Source of the DNA: a bacterium
GTDB taxonomy: Bacteria; Verrucomicrobiota; Verrucomicrobiia; Limisphaerales; J093
Length of the DNA: 6,381 bases
NCBI GenBank assembly: GCA_021784265.1
Contig: JAJXTA010000180.1
Span: forward strand, 1 to 6,381
Reading direction: 5' to 3'
In this document: piece after piece, positions 1 to 5,976 of the stretch
Numbering within the stretch: position 1 is the stretch's first letter
Layout: every line of letters starts with the position of its first letter
The notes under the pieces: generated by a model
The model's input: the letters and a program-made list of their open reading frames with translations, nothing else
What the model was told of the DNA's origin: nothing
Databases searched by the model: none
Position numbers and translations under genes: made by a program

Positions 1-434
1 TCGTCGGAGCGGCGCACCATCCCCCACCACGCGGCGGGGCTGGGCCCGACCTTGTAGAACAACAACAGATCCCCCCCCTTGCGCGCGAAGAGCACCGGGT
101 TCCAGCAAGGGTAGCGCCGTTGGTTGACCTCATCGACGCCATTAGCCACCTCCTCGACCCCAGTCCACCCCCGCCCCTCGTTCCGGGCCATCCACACACT
201 CATGTCCAGGCCCCGCAGACGCGAGCCCCCACACCAAGCGCAGACCAATCCGTCATGGGTTTCCACGAGGGTGGAGGTGTGGCTGGCAGCAAACGGCGGG
301 TTATCGAGGATGAATTCGGATTTCACGATGGCCGGACTTGAGACTGCATCCGGCACGGCAGTTTGGGCGGCCAGCGGGGCGGCCAACAAAGCCACCACGC
401 AGTACGCCAGGGAACGGTTCAGGCAGTTTTTCAT
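1..434 (-). CDS. Secreted BNR/sialidase-like protein, N-terminal part (runs off left edge)
   Basis: The reverse strand reads open from an ATG at 434 to the left edge, giving 144 residues. Residues 1-23 form a Sec signal: MKNC then a hydrophobic core, with likely cleavage after PLAA. The mature part carries the pattern seen at the start of bacterial sialidase-like (COG4692/BNR-type) beta-propellers: SHTSTLVE (51-58), an AWCGGS turn (66-71), a D-x-S-V-W strand (77-81), YPCWNPVLF (108-116), LLLFYKVGPSP (123-133) and WWGMV (136-140). The last two residues, SD, may open the first Asp-box. Members are predicted exo-glycosidases of the periplasm or cell surface, but many in this group have no proven sialidase activity. 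Only the N-terminus is present, so the catalytic Tyr/Glu pair and Arg triad cannot be checked. There is no Shine-Dalgarno site before the ATG; a good promoter lies 40-68 bases upstream. The gene is divergent from yggS. Export and family are fairly sure; substrate is unknown. Confidence 0.82.
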   Translation of the reverse strand, partial: MKNCLNRSLAYCVVALLAAPLAAQTAVPDAVSSPAIVKSEFILDNPPFAASHTSTLVETHDGLVCAWCGGSRLRGLDMSVWMARNEGRGWTGVEEVANGVDEVNQRRYPCWNPVLFARKGGDLLLFYKVGPSPAAWWGMVRRSD

Positions 435-473
435 GATCGGACGAGTCGGTTGGCGCCGATGGGGCGCCCAGAC

Positions 474-502
474 CTTATAGCCCGAGGGCGGCGGCAGTTC
501 AA
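474..502 (-). promoter_or_regulatory. Sigma70-type promoter for the sialidase-like gene
   Basis: On the reverse strand a -35 box TTGAAC (502-497) is followed by exactly 17 bases and a -10 box TATAAG (479-474). It is the best -35/-10 pair seen in the window and stands out in otherwise GC-rich DNA. The predicted start is near 467, leaving a leader of about 33 bases before the ATG at 434. That leader contains GGCGCC (463-468) and GGCGCC (452-457), able to form a six-pair hairpin around a five-base loop. Confidence 0.6.
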
Positions 503-508
503 GCGAGC

Positions 509-536
509 TTGTCTTCCCGTGACCGGGCGCTACGCT
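509..536 (+). promoter_or_regulatory. Possible promoter for yggS, placed for a leaderless transcript
   Basis: TTGTCT (509-514), 16 bases, then TACGCT (531-536). The -10-like box ends seven bases before the ATG at 544, so transcription would begin at or next to the start codon. No Shine-Dalgarno site precedes this ATG, which fits a leaderless message. Both boxes are weak matches to consensus. The site sits back to back with the minus-strand promoter: the two -35 boxes are only six bases apart, so the two promoters could compete or share a regulator. Confidence 0.32.
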
Positions 537-543
537 CCCCGCT

Positions 544-1272
544 ATGGATGTGGCCACTCGTCTGGACAACCTCCGGGAACGCATCGCCACCGCGTGCCAG
601 CGGGTCGGACGAGACCCCGCCAGCGTCACGCTCCTGGCGGTGAGCAAAGGCCAACCCCCGGCGGTCATCCAGTCGGCCGCGAGGGCGGGGCTGACCCTCT
701 TCGGCGAAAACCGCGTCCAGGAGGCCAAGGCCAAGATTGGGCAATGCCCCGGACGCTTGCACTGGCATCTCATCGGTCATCTCCAGACCAACAAGGCCCG
801 CGATGCCGTGCATTTCTTCGACCTCATCCAAAGCCTGGATAGTCTGCACGTCGCCCAGGAGCTTGAGAAATGGGCGGCGCGCGCCGCCAAAACGCTCCCC
901 GTGCTCCTGGAGGTCAACGTCGCCGGGGAGGCCTCCAAACATGGCTACGCCCCCGCCGACTTGCTCACCGCGCTCCCCGCCATCAATGCCCTGCCCCACC
1001 TGGCCATTCACGGGCTCATGACCCTCGCCCCGTGGAGTCCAGACCCCGAGCGGGCGCGCCCGGTGTTCCGCAGGCTGCGCGCGCTCAAGGGCGAGAGCGA
1101 AGCCATCCTGGGGGCGCCGCTCCCCCACTTGAGCATGGGCATGAGCGGCGATTTCGAGACTGCCATTGAGGAGGGGGCCACCCTCATCCGCATCGGGACC
1201 GCCCTGTTCGGGGAACGCCCCACCGCACCCCGGGAACCCCGGCCGGAGCCGACGCCGGGCCCGGACGGCTGA
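544..1272 (+). CDS. yggS: YggS/PROSC-type pyridoxal phosphate-binding protein
   Basis: A complete 242-residue member of the YggS/PROSC (PLPBP) family, cytoplasmic single-domain TIM-barrel proteins that bind pyridoxal 5'-phosphate and help keep free PLP and amino/keto acid pools balanced; no enzymatic reaction is established. Family landmarks are in order: LAVSKG (31-36) with the PLP-binding Lys35, FGENRVQE (53-60), HWHLIGHLQTNK (73-84), SLDS (97-100), EVNVAGEASKHG (123-134), GLMTLAP (158-163), SMGMSGDF (197-204) with its phosphate-binding Ser/Gly turn, and LIRIGTALFGER (214-225). The residue after the lysine is Gly where Thr is common. The last 18 residues are a proline-rich tail that is not part of the usual fold. 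The ATG at 544 puts the first helix at the usual place; there is no Shine-Dalgarno site. The gene leads a plus-strand run but is followed by a terminator-like hairpin, so it may be transcribed alone. Confidence 0.95.
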   Translation: MDVATRLDNLRERIATACQRVGRDPASVTLLAVSKGQPPAVIQSAARAGLTLFGENRVQEAKAKIGQCPGRLHWHLIGHLQTNKARDAVHFFDLIQSLDSLHVAQELEKWAARAAKTLPVLLEVNVAGEASKHGYAPADLLTALPAINALPHLAIHGLMTLAPWSPDPERARPVFRRLRALKGESEAILGAPLPHLSMGMSGDFETAIEEGATLIRIGTALFGERPTAPREPRPEPTPGPDG

Positions 1273-1275
1273 CCG

Positions 1276-1326
1276 GTGCCACCGCGGGCGTCGCCCACGC
1301 CCGGCGGGGCCGGGCCTGGCACTTTT
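1276..1326 (+). terminator. Possible terminator after yggS
   Basis: GTGCCA (1276-1281) pairs with TGGCAC (1317-1322), which runs directly into TTTT (1323-1326) and a further T-rich stretch. Inside the outer stem, CGGGCGT (1285-1291) pairs perfectly with ACGCCCG (1297-1303) around a five-base loop. The structure starts three bases after the yggS stop. The T-run is short, and the outer stem encloses a second hairpin, so efficiency is uncertain. Confidence 0.4.
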
Positions 1327-1330
1327 GCCT

Positions 1331-1359
1331 TTGAAGTTTCCCCATGATGTCCGTACCTT
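1331..1359 (+). promoter_or_regulatory. Possible promoter for the 113-residue protein, placed for a leaderless transcript
   Basis: TTGAAG (1331-1336), 17 bases, then TACCTT (1354-1359). The -10-like box ends seven bases before the GTG at 1367, the same distance as at yggS. It lies just after the terminator-like hairpin, the expected order of terminator then promoter. The -10 box is a weak match, so this is suggestive only. Confidence 0.3.
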
Positions 1360-1366
1360 GCCGGGT

Positions 1367-1708
1367 GTGACTGCCGACACGTTCAAACCGGAGCTCACCG
1401 AGGCGCTCAAGGCGTACGAGAAGTACATCATTTGCCTGGAGAAGACGCCTGAGGAATGCAAAGCCTCCCTCCGGTCCCTGATGGACAAGGCGATCAAGGC
1501 CTACGAGAGCCGCGGCCCGCAGCTACGCCACGGCATCGCCCTGGACCGCTACACGACCATCATTTTGAGCCAATCGGACAACGAGCGCCCGTTCTGCGCC
1601 GTCTATTTCAACCTCCACTCCCCCTATCACAAACGGGCCGCCCAGCGGGCGGCCAGCGGCCAGGAATCGGCCAAAGGCGCGAGCGGAGGCCATAAAGGGG
1701 CCGAGTAA
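1367..1708 (+). CDS. Hypothetical protein, 113 residues, unrecognised family
   Basis: I do not recognise this protein. It looks genuine because the frame has coherent protein character, fills the gap between yggS and the patatin gene, and has no better competing frame. From GTG 1367 there are 113 residues. Residues 8-48 are predicted helical and charged, with an LTEALKAYEKY stretch and two cysteines (23 and 31) around EKTPEE. Residues 54-90 look like beta strands: RHGIALDRYTTIIL, then FCAVYFNLHSPYHKR, a mix of aromatic, His and Arg residues that could be a conserved core. Residues 91-113 are a low-complexity Ala/Gly/Ser/Lys tail. There is no signal peptide or membrane segment, so it is probably cytoplasmic. 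TTG codons at 1331 and 1358 are alternative starts in the same frame; the frame also stays open back into yggS, but that part reads as a shadow. GTG 1367 is preferred because a -10-like box lies seven bases before it. Confidence 0.68.
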   Translation: MTADTFKPELTEALKAYEKYIICLEKTPEECKASLRSLMDKAIKAYESRGPQLRHGIALDRYTTIILSQSDNERPFCAVYFNLHSPYHKRAAQRAASGQESAKGASGGHKGAE

Positions 1709-1709
1709 G

Positions 1710-1746
1710 CCGGCACCAGGTCCTTCCCGGCGCCGGCGAGTGCCGG
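1710..1746 (+). terminator. GC-rich hairpin after the 113-residue gene
   Basis: CCGGCAC (1710-1716) pairs perfectly with GTGCCGG (1740-1746). The loop contains a second GC palindrome, CCGGCGCCGG (1728-1737). It begins two bases after the stop codon, where a terminator would be expected, but no T-run follows; a run of seven C comes at 1751-1757. It could stop transcription weakly, stabilise the 3' end or do nothing. Confidence 0.3.
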
Positions 1747-1764
1747 GCGGCCCCCCCGCTCGCG

Positions 1765-1784
1765 CGTGGGGTGCGAACCCCGTG
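1765..1784 (+). other. Small hairpin with GNRA-type loop ahead of the patatin gene
   Basis: GGGGT (1768-1772) pairs with ACCCC (1777-1781) around the four-base loop GCGA, a GNRA tetraloop. Two G-T wobbles and a C-G pair extend the stem to 1765-1784. It would cover the GTG at 1766 if that were the start codon, an argument for a later start. It is short and may be chance in DNA this rich in G and C. Confidence 0.25.
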
Positions 1785-1807
1785 CCACGGTGACCCGGCC
1801 CGACGCT

Positions 1808-3436
1808 ATGCCAACCGCGATGCCGCAAGCCTGGCCCACGGGAGTGCTGATGTGCCTTCTCGCCGCGCTCTGCGGCTGCCGCACGGTCGAGCGGACCATG
1901 CTGGGGGTGTCGCGCATCAAATCGCCCCTGACCGTCACCCTGCCGGCGATCAACGCGCCGCTCAGCCCGGCGGAACTGCAAGCCGCCCACCTCTCCCCCT
2001 CCCTCACGCCGGACAGCAACGCGCCCCCGGCGCGCTTGCCGTCCATGGGCCCGCGCTGGGATGGTTTCGCGGATCTGTCGGCCCAGCCGGTGACCGTCTT
2101 TATCTGCGTGTCCGGCGGGGGTGCCCGCGCCACGCGTTTGGCCGCGCACACCCTGGCGGAGCTCGAACGCACCTACAACGCCCGGCTCGGCCCGGCGGCT
2201 CGGGCCCGCCCGCTGGTCAACCAGGTGGACGGCTGGTCGTCGGTCAGTGGTGGCTCGGTTTATACAAGCTACGTGGCGAGCTTGCTGGCCACCGGCAGCG
2301 CGAGCGAAACCAACTTCACCTACCTCGCCACCGCCGATAGCATCCGTTGGGCCACCCAGCGGTTGGGGGCGTTGGCGGCCATTTTCTTCTTTTGGCCGGG
2401 GAACCTGGGTTACGCGCCGGTGATGCAGGTCCTCACCGAGTGGGATACCTTGAACCTCTTTGCCCGCACGCACGCCATGTTCCAAGAAAAGCGCCTGCCC
2501 CTGCTCCCGGCCTTCAAACTGCGGCCCTTGGGCGCGCTCCCCCCGCGTCCCCTCTTCTTCTTCAACGCCACCTGCCTCGAGACGGGCCGTCCCCTCATCT
2601 TCACCCAATCGCTCATCCACCGGGACCTCGGCGGCGACCCGCTCACGCGCCTAGCGCCCGACCCGCTCACCGGCTGGGCCGGCGCCGGCCACAACCCGCG
2701 CACCTACGGCTCCATCCCCTTGGGCTACGCCAGCACTCTCGAGGACTTGGGCAGCTCGCCCAGCCGCTTTCCAGTGGCCTACGCCGTCTTCGGCAGTGCC
2801 GCCTTTCCCGGCGTTTTCCAACCGTTGCTCCTGGACAAATATGAGCTGACCGCCGCGCCGGCTGGCGACACCGCCCTTCACTGCCGTCGTGCCGGTCTCG
2901 TCACCATCGTTGACGGCGGACTCTACGACAACACCGGGTTGGTGACGGTGCTGGACCTCTTCGATTATCTGAACACCCAGCCGCCGCCTGGGGGGCAGCC
3001 CCGGCGACTGGTGCTCCTCTCGATCGACGCGAGCACGGACGCCGACACCTATCGCGGGCCCACACCGGCCTCCCCGCTCCCGCTGCACCTGGACCTGCCC
3101 ATTCGCGGTCTCATCCCGGCCGTCTCCACCATGCTGCACTATTACAACCAACAACAGTTCCTTGTGGGCGCCGCGATCCGGCAACGCCTGCGCGTGCTGC
3201 AAGAACGGGGGGCCCTGGAGTTCTTCCAAGTCAATCTCCGCGAGGCCGCCCACAACGCCGAACACCTCCGCCGGATCCCCACGGACTTCGTGCTCACGGA
3301 CCGGGAGGACGAATGGCTGCGCGAAGCCGCGCTCGAGCTGCTCAGCCGCCAAAGCCGCCCCGCCCCAAACGAGACCGTGGCGGAAGCGTTCGTGGATGCG
3401 GTACGGACCCACAGCGAGGGTCAAGCCCGGCCCTGA
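1808..3436 (+). CDS. Patatin-like phospholipase domain lipoprotein
   Basis: Predicted envelope-anchored lipid acyl hydrolase of the patatin-like family (Ser-Asp dyad), 542 residues from ATG 1808. Residues 1-23 are hydrophobic and end in a lipobox-like LCGC, with Cys24 the likely lipidated residue. VSGGGAR (101-107) gives the glycine-rich oxyanion loop. SSVSGGS (144-150) is the nucleophile elbow with Ser147; the first Gly of G-x-S-x-G is Ser here. LFFFNATCLETG (249-260) and SAAFPGVFQP (330-339) are typical patatin-fold stretches. DGGLYDNTG (369-377) supplies the catalytic Asp369. LGALAAIFFFW (186-196) is a hydrophobic patch that may touch the membrane. Residues 380-542 are a long C-terminal extension with helical, charged character. 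The start is uncertain: GTG 1766, ATG 1808 and ATG 1820 are in frame, none has a ribosome site, and none gives a positively charged n-region. GGGAG (1840-1844) lies five bases before ATG 1850, but that start would leave too short a signal. Substrate is unknown: phospholipid, lysophospholipid or another ester. Confidence 0.87.
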   Translation: MPTAMPQAWPTGVLMCLLAALCGCRTVERTMLGVSRIKSPLTVTLPAINAPLSPAELQAAHLSPSLTPDSNAPPARLPSMGPRWDGFADLSAQPVTVFICVSGGGARATRLAAHTLAELERTYNARLGPAARARPLVNQVDGWSSVSGGSVYTSYVASLLATGSASETNFTYLATADSIRWATQRLGALAAIFFFWPGNLGYAPVMQVLTEWDTLNLFARTHAMFQEKRLPLLPAFKLRPLGALPPRPLFFFNATCLETGRPLIFTQSLIHRDLGGDPLTRLAPDPLTGWAGAGHNPRTYGSIPLGYASTLEDLGSSPSRFPVAYAVFGSAAFPGVFQPLLLDKYELTAAPAGDTALHCRRAGLVTIVDGGLYDNTGLVTVLDLFDYLNTQPPPGGQPRRLVLLSIDASTDADTYRGPTPASPLPLHLDLPIRGLIPAVSTMLHYYNQQQFLVGAAIRQRLRVLQERGALEFFQVNLREAAHNAEHLRRIPTDFVLTDREDEWLREAALELLSRQSRPAPNETVAEAFVDAVRTHSEGQARP

Positions 3437-3460
3437 GCCACCCCAGAGTTCCCCGCTCCT

Positions 3461-3473
3461 CCGCCCGTGGCGG
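3461..3473. terminator. Short hairpin between convergent genes
   Basis: CCGCC (3461-3465) pairs with GGCGG (3469-3473) around CGT, in the 45-base gap where the patatin gene and the minus-strand lipoprotein gene converge. A shared bidirectional terminator would be expected here. The stem is only five pairs and there is no T-run on either side, so support is weak. Confidence 0.2.
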
Positions 3474-3481
3474 CGGCGCCG

Positions 3482-3868
3482 TCATTTGTCCTGAATCTCC
3501 AGCTCGTAGCTGGACGAGAGCCGGCTGTCCGGTTGCGGTACCGGAATGCTGTCGTAAAGGTAATCGAACTTGAACCGATAGGAGAGGAACGTTTGATTGG
3601 TCGCCACCGGCACCAGGACCTGCCAGCGGTTGGGCGTCAAGGGCGTCCGCTGCATCGGGTAGGACTCCACCCCCACCATGACATAGGGCTTAAGACTGTC
3701 CGGGCGGATCGAACGCTGGTTGCTGTCCCACCGCGCCTCGATCCGATAGAGCCCGCTCGGGTCGCGCACGGTCTGCCGCGCGGTCAGGTTGGTGATCGTG
3801 TTGGTGGCACACCCGGCCAACACGAACGACCCCAAAGCGAGGCAGTACCAACTTTTGATCTTTAGCAT
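3482..3868 (-). CDS. Small predicted lipoprotein, unknown function
   Basis: A 128-residue protein from the ATG at 3868. It has a textbook lipoprotein signal: MLKIK n-region with two lysines, a hydrophobic core, and lipobox VLAGC with Cys20 as the lipidation site. The next residues (ATNT) contain no Asp at +2, so outer-membrane sorting by the E. coli rule is possible. The mature 108 residues are rich in alternating polar and hydrophobic stretches: GLYRIEARW (39-47), PYVMVGVESYPM (61-72), RWQVLVPV (81-88), FLSYRFKFDYLYD (94-106), YELEIQD (121-127). They suggest an all-beta, immunoglobulin-like sandwich. I do not recognise a named family. A frame-extending ATG at 3913 would spoil the signal and is rejected. 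It lies 63 bases downstream of the fucosidase gene on the same strand, so co-transcription is possible, although a promoter-like pair precedes it. Confidence 0.8.
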   Translation of the reverse strand: MLKIKSWYCLALGSFVLAGCATNTITNLTARQTVRDPSGLYRIEARWDSNQRSIRPDSLKPYVMVGVESYPMQRTPLTPNRWQVLVPVATNQTFLSYRFKFDYLYDSIPVPQPDSRLSSSYELEIQDK

Positions 3869-3875
3869 GGCCCCA

Positions 3876-3904
3876 GCGTTATCGCAGCCGCCGGTGGAAG
3901 TAAA
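3876..3904 (-). promoter_or_regulatory. Possible promoter for the small lipoprotein gene
   Basis: On the reverse strand TTTACT (3904-3899) is followed by 17 bases and TAACGC (3881-3876). The -10-like box ends seven bases before the ATG at 3868, as at yggS and the 113-residue gene. A GGGG immediately before the start is too close to act as a normal ribosome site. The -10 match is weak. Confidence 0.28.
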
Positions 3905-3931
3905 GGGAAACACGCCGCCCCGCGACGCGGC

Positions 3932-5734
3932 TCACTCGGCGGGGCGGAGCACAATCGTCCGCAAGTTGACCACGGCCGAACCCGGTTTCTCGGTGGCTTT
4001 GAGCACGATGCTCAGCGGCCCGGCCTTCTCCAGGGTCACCTCGCCCACTTTAGCGGTGACGAAATCGTTCCAGCTTTGGGTGGCGGGGACTGTGGCCACC
4101 AGGTCCTGGTCACCCACGTGCAGGACACACGTGCTCCCTTCCGACCCAGGCTCACAGGCGTAAGTGGCCACCACCTCGAAGCGGCCGGGCTTGCGGATCG
4201 TCACCGGCCAACGGACGTAATCCTTCGCCTCGGTCCAATAGCCCAGGTTGGGCGGGCCGTTGCCCTTGGTCTCGACGTGCAGTTGGCTGCCCACGATCTC
4301 GGCGTCCGTCGCCTTGAGAACCAGGCGCCCGTCGGCGGCTTGGTGGAGCGTCGTGGTCAACACCGCCGGCGCGCCCTGGATTTCGAGGACCACGACCCCC
4401 GCGTAGGGCGTGGGCGAGGCCGCGGGCACGTGAACGATCTTGCCTTCCGCACTGCTCTCGACCGCCAGTTCCTGGGTCGGCTGGGCCAGCAGATAGGCCC
4501 GGGTCACGGCGGTGGCGAGCGGGACCGCCAGGCCCCCGGCGGCGGGCCAGTCAAAGACGTGAAGATAGAGCCGCGTTTGGCCAGCGGGCAGGCGTTTCTG
4601 GGTGCACCGGCCCCAGGTAAGCGAGGCGAACGGACTGGCGGTGGTGTCGTAGATGGCCTCACCGTTCACCTTCATCCAAGCCCCGATCCGCCCCAGACGC
4701 TCGACGCTGGCCGGGGGAAAGAGCCCCTCGGAGGTCGGCCCGATGTTCAAGAGGTAATTGCCCCCTTTGCTGGCGCAATCGATCAGGTTGCGAACGAGCG
4801 TGGTCGCGGATTTCCAGTGCTGATCGTCCTGGTTGTAACCCCAGTGGTTGTTCATCGTCATGCACGACTCCCAGTCCACACCCGGCCCGAACCCGGTTGG
4901 GGGAATCGTCTGCTCGGGTGTCCCGTAGTCCCCCACGCGCTCCCCGCCCTGATCCATCCCGTCCATCCCGGCGCGGGCTTTGCCCACGCGATTGTTGATG
5001 ATGATGCTGGGCTGTAGGCTGCGGACATAATGCGCTAGGTCCACCCCGCGTTCGTAGGTCCAGGGCTTCTCCCATTCTCCGTCGAACCAGAGGATACCAA
5101 TCGGTCCATAACCGGTCAGCAATTCCTTGAGTTGGCCTTTCATATACGCCACGTAGCGGTCCATGTCGGGCGTGCCCGTGGCCCGGTCGTTCCAGGGCCG
5201 GCGGTTGGCGTAATCGGGGTGGTGCCAGTCCATGATCGAATAATAGAAGCAGAGCTTGATGCCCGCCGCGTCGCAGGCCGCCGCCAGTTCCTTCAGGGGA
5301 TCCCGCGGGAACGGGGTGCTCTTGATGCACCAGTCGGTCAACCCGGAGCGGAACATGCCGAAGCCGTCGTGGTGCTTGCTGGTGATGACGATGTAGCGCA
5401 TGCCCGCGTTGGTGGCCATGCGCACCCAGTCCCGCGCGTTGAACCTCACCGGGTTGAATTGCTTGGCGAAGTGTTCATACTGGGAGACCGGCATCTTCGT
5501 CTCCTCCAGGAACCACTCGCCGTAGTTGGTCTGCCCCTGCCAGACCCCGGCGGGCACCGAGTACACCCCCCAGTGGAGGAACAGGCCAAAACGCGCCTGG
5601 CGGAACCAAGCCATCCGCTGGTCACGCTCCGCGGGCGTCTCCGCCTGGGCGGGCGTCCCAAGGAACGCGCCGCCCATCAGCACCAACCCTGTTAAACAAG
5701 CGAACAGAAACGGTTTTCTCATAACGTTTAGCAT
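3932..5734 (-). CDS. Secreted alpha-L-fucosidase, glycoside hydrolase family 29
   Basis: A complete 600-residue GH29 enzyme that releases terminal alpha-L-fucose by a retaining mechanism. Residues 1-31 are a Sec signal (MRKPFLFACL start, cleavage after TPAQA). The catalytic barrel spans about 35-370: FGLFLHWGVYS (49-59), NYGEWF (70-75), ITSKHHDGF (117-125), LCFYYSIMDWHHPDY (161-175), ILWFDGEW (214-221) with nucleophile Asp218, INNRVG (246-251), GTPEQ (271-275), DWESCMTMNNHWGY (287-300) and GGNYLLNIGP (324-333). Glu289 or Glu274 may be the acid/base; the family varies here. Residues about 370-455 form the usual C-terminal beta domain. Residues about 460-600 are an extra beta-rich module, resembling a carbohydrate-binding or DUF-type sandwich, which makes the protein longer than a minimal GH29. 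ATG 5722 (fifth codon) is an alternative start; neither has a ribosome site. It lies downstream of the M16 gene after a repeat-rich gap, and upstream of a small lipoprotein gene. Confidence 0.96.
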   Translation of the reverse strand: MLNVMRKPFLFACLTGLVLMGGAFLGTPAQAETPAERDQRMAWFRQARFGLFLHWGVYSVPAGVWQGQTNYGEWFLEETKMPVSQYEHFAKQFNPVRFNARDWVRMATNAGMRYIVITSKHHDGFGMFRSGLTDWCIKSTPFPRDPLKELAAACDAAGIKLCFYYSIMDWHHPDYANRRPWNDRATGTPDMDRYVAYMKGQLKELLTGYGPIGILWFDGEWEKPWTYERGVDLAHYVRSLQPSIIINNRVGKARAGMDGMDQGGERVGDYGTPEQTIPPTGFGPGVDWESCMTMNNHWGYNQDDQHWKSATTLVRNLIDCASKGGNYLLNIGPTSEGLFPPASVERLGRIGAWMKVNGEAIYDTTASPFASLTWGRCTQKRLPAGQTRLYLHVFDWPAAGGLAVPLATAVTRAYLLAQPTQELAVESSAEGKIVHVPAASPTPYAGVVVLEIQGAPAVLTTTLHQAADGRLVLKATDAEIVGSQLHVETKGNGPPNLGYWTEAKDYVRWPVTIRKPGRFEVVATYACEPGSEGSTCVLHVGDQDLVATVPATQSWNDFVTAKVGEVTLEKAGPLSIVLKATEKPGSAVVNLRTIVLRPAE

Positions 5735-5746
5735 CTGTAATTGCTT

Positions 5747-5808
5747 CGGGACGGGAGCTTACGCCTCCGTCCTCTTGGCTGGCAAGCCCGCCGCGGAGCC
5801 CCGTCCCG
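5747..5808. repeat. Inverted-repeat cluster upstream of the fucosidase gene
   Basis: CGGGACGGG (5747-5755) and CCCGTCCCG (5800-5808) are perfect nine-base inverted copies. Nested within, GGACGG (5749-5754) also pairs with CCGTCC (5767-5772); that inner hairpin extends to ten positions with one wobble and one mismatch around the loop TTAC. The same left arm can therefore pair with either of two right arms. The block resembles a REP-type extragenic repeat or a switchable leader structure, 13-74 bases before the fucosidase ATG. Whether other copies exist cannot be seen from one window. Confidence 0.45.
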
Positions 5809-5976
5809 CGGTGTGGACTGGCCGTCCGAACAAGATCAGCAAGTTCACCACCTGCCGCCGCACGGAGGCTTCCCCGGGCTCCCCACTCGGCCGGCGAGGC
5901 CTCGAGGAGGCGCAGTCAGGCCCCGCGCACCGGTCCCATCGCCGCGCCGCGCAACGACCACCACGGCTCCCCTCCA

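Noticed and set aside
1166..1366. Upstream extension of the 113-residue gene into yggS
   Set aside because: The extension would overlap the C-terminal coding part of yggS by over 100 bases and reads as Arg/Pro-rich shadow sequence; protein-like character begins around 1367.
499..1497. Long open frame on the minus strand across yggS
   Set aside because: It is antisense to a clear, complete YggS family protein, and its translation is rich in Gly, Arg and Ala without domain character. Long shadow frames are expected at this GC content.
1766..1786. GGGGT-GCGA-ACCCC resembles a tRNA T-arm
   Set aside because: The loop is four bases, not seven, there is no TTCGA motif, and no acceptor, D or anticodon arm is found upstream.
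1523..2620. Long minus-strand open frame opposite the 113-residue gene and the patatin gene
   Set aside because: Composition is Gly/Arg/Glu-rich low complexity, and the opposite strand carries recognisable patatin motifs.
2651..3424. Minus-strand open frame of 257 residues opposite the patatin C-terminal half
   Set aside because: It is antisense to the DGG-containing part of the patatin domain and has no recognisable motif.
4076..5017. Plus-strand open frame of 313 residues
   Set aside because: It is antisense to the GH29 fucosidase, whose catalytic motifs are unambiguous; the plus translation is a shadow.
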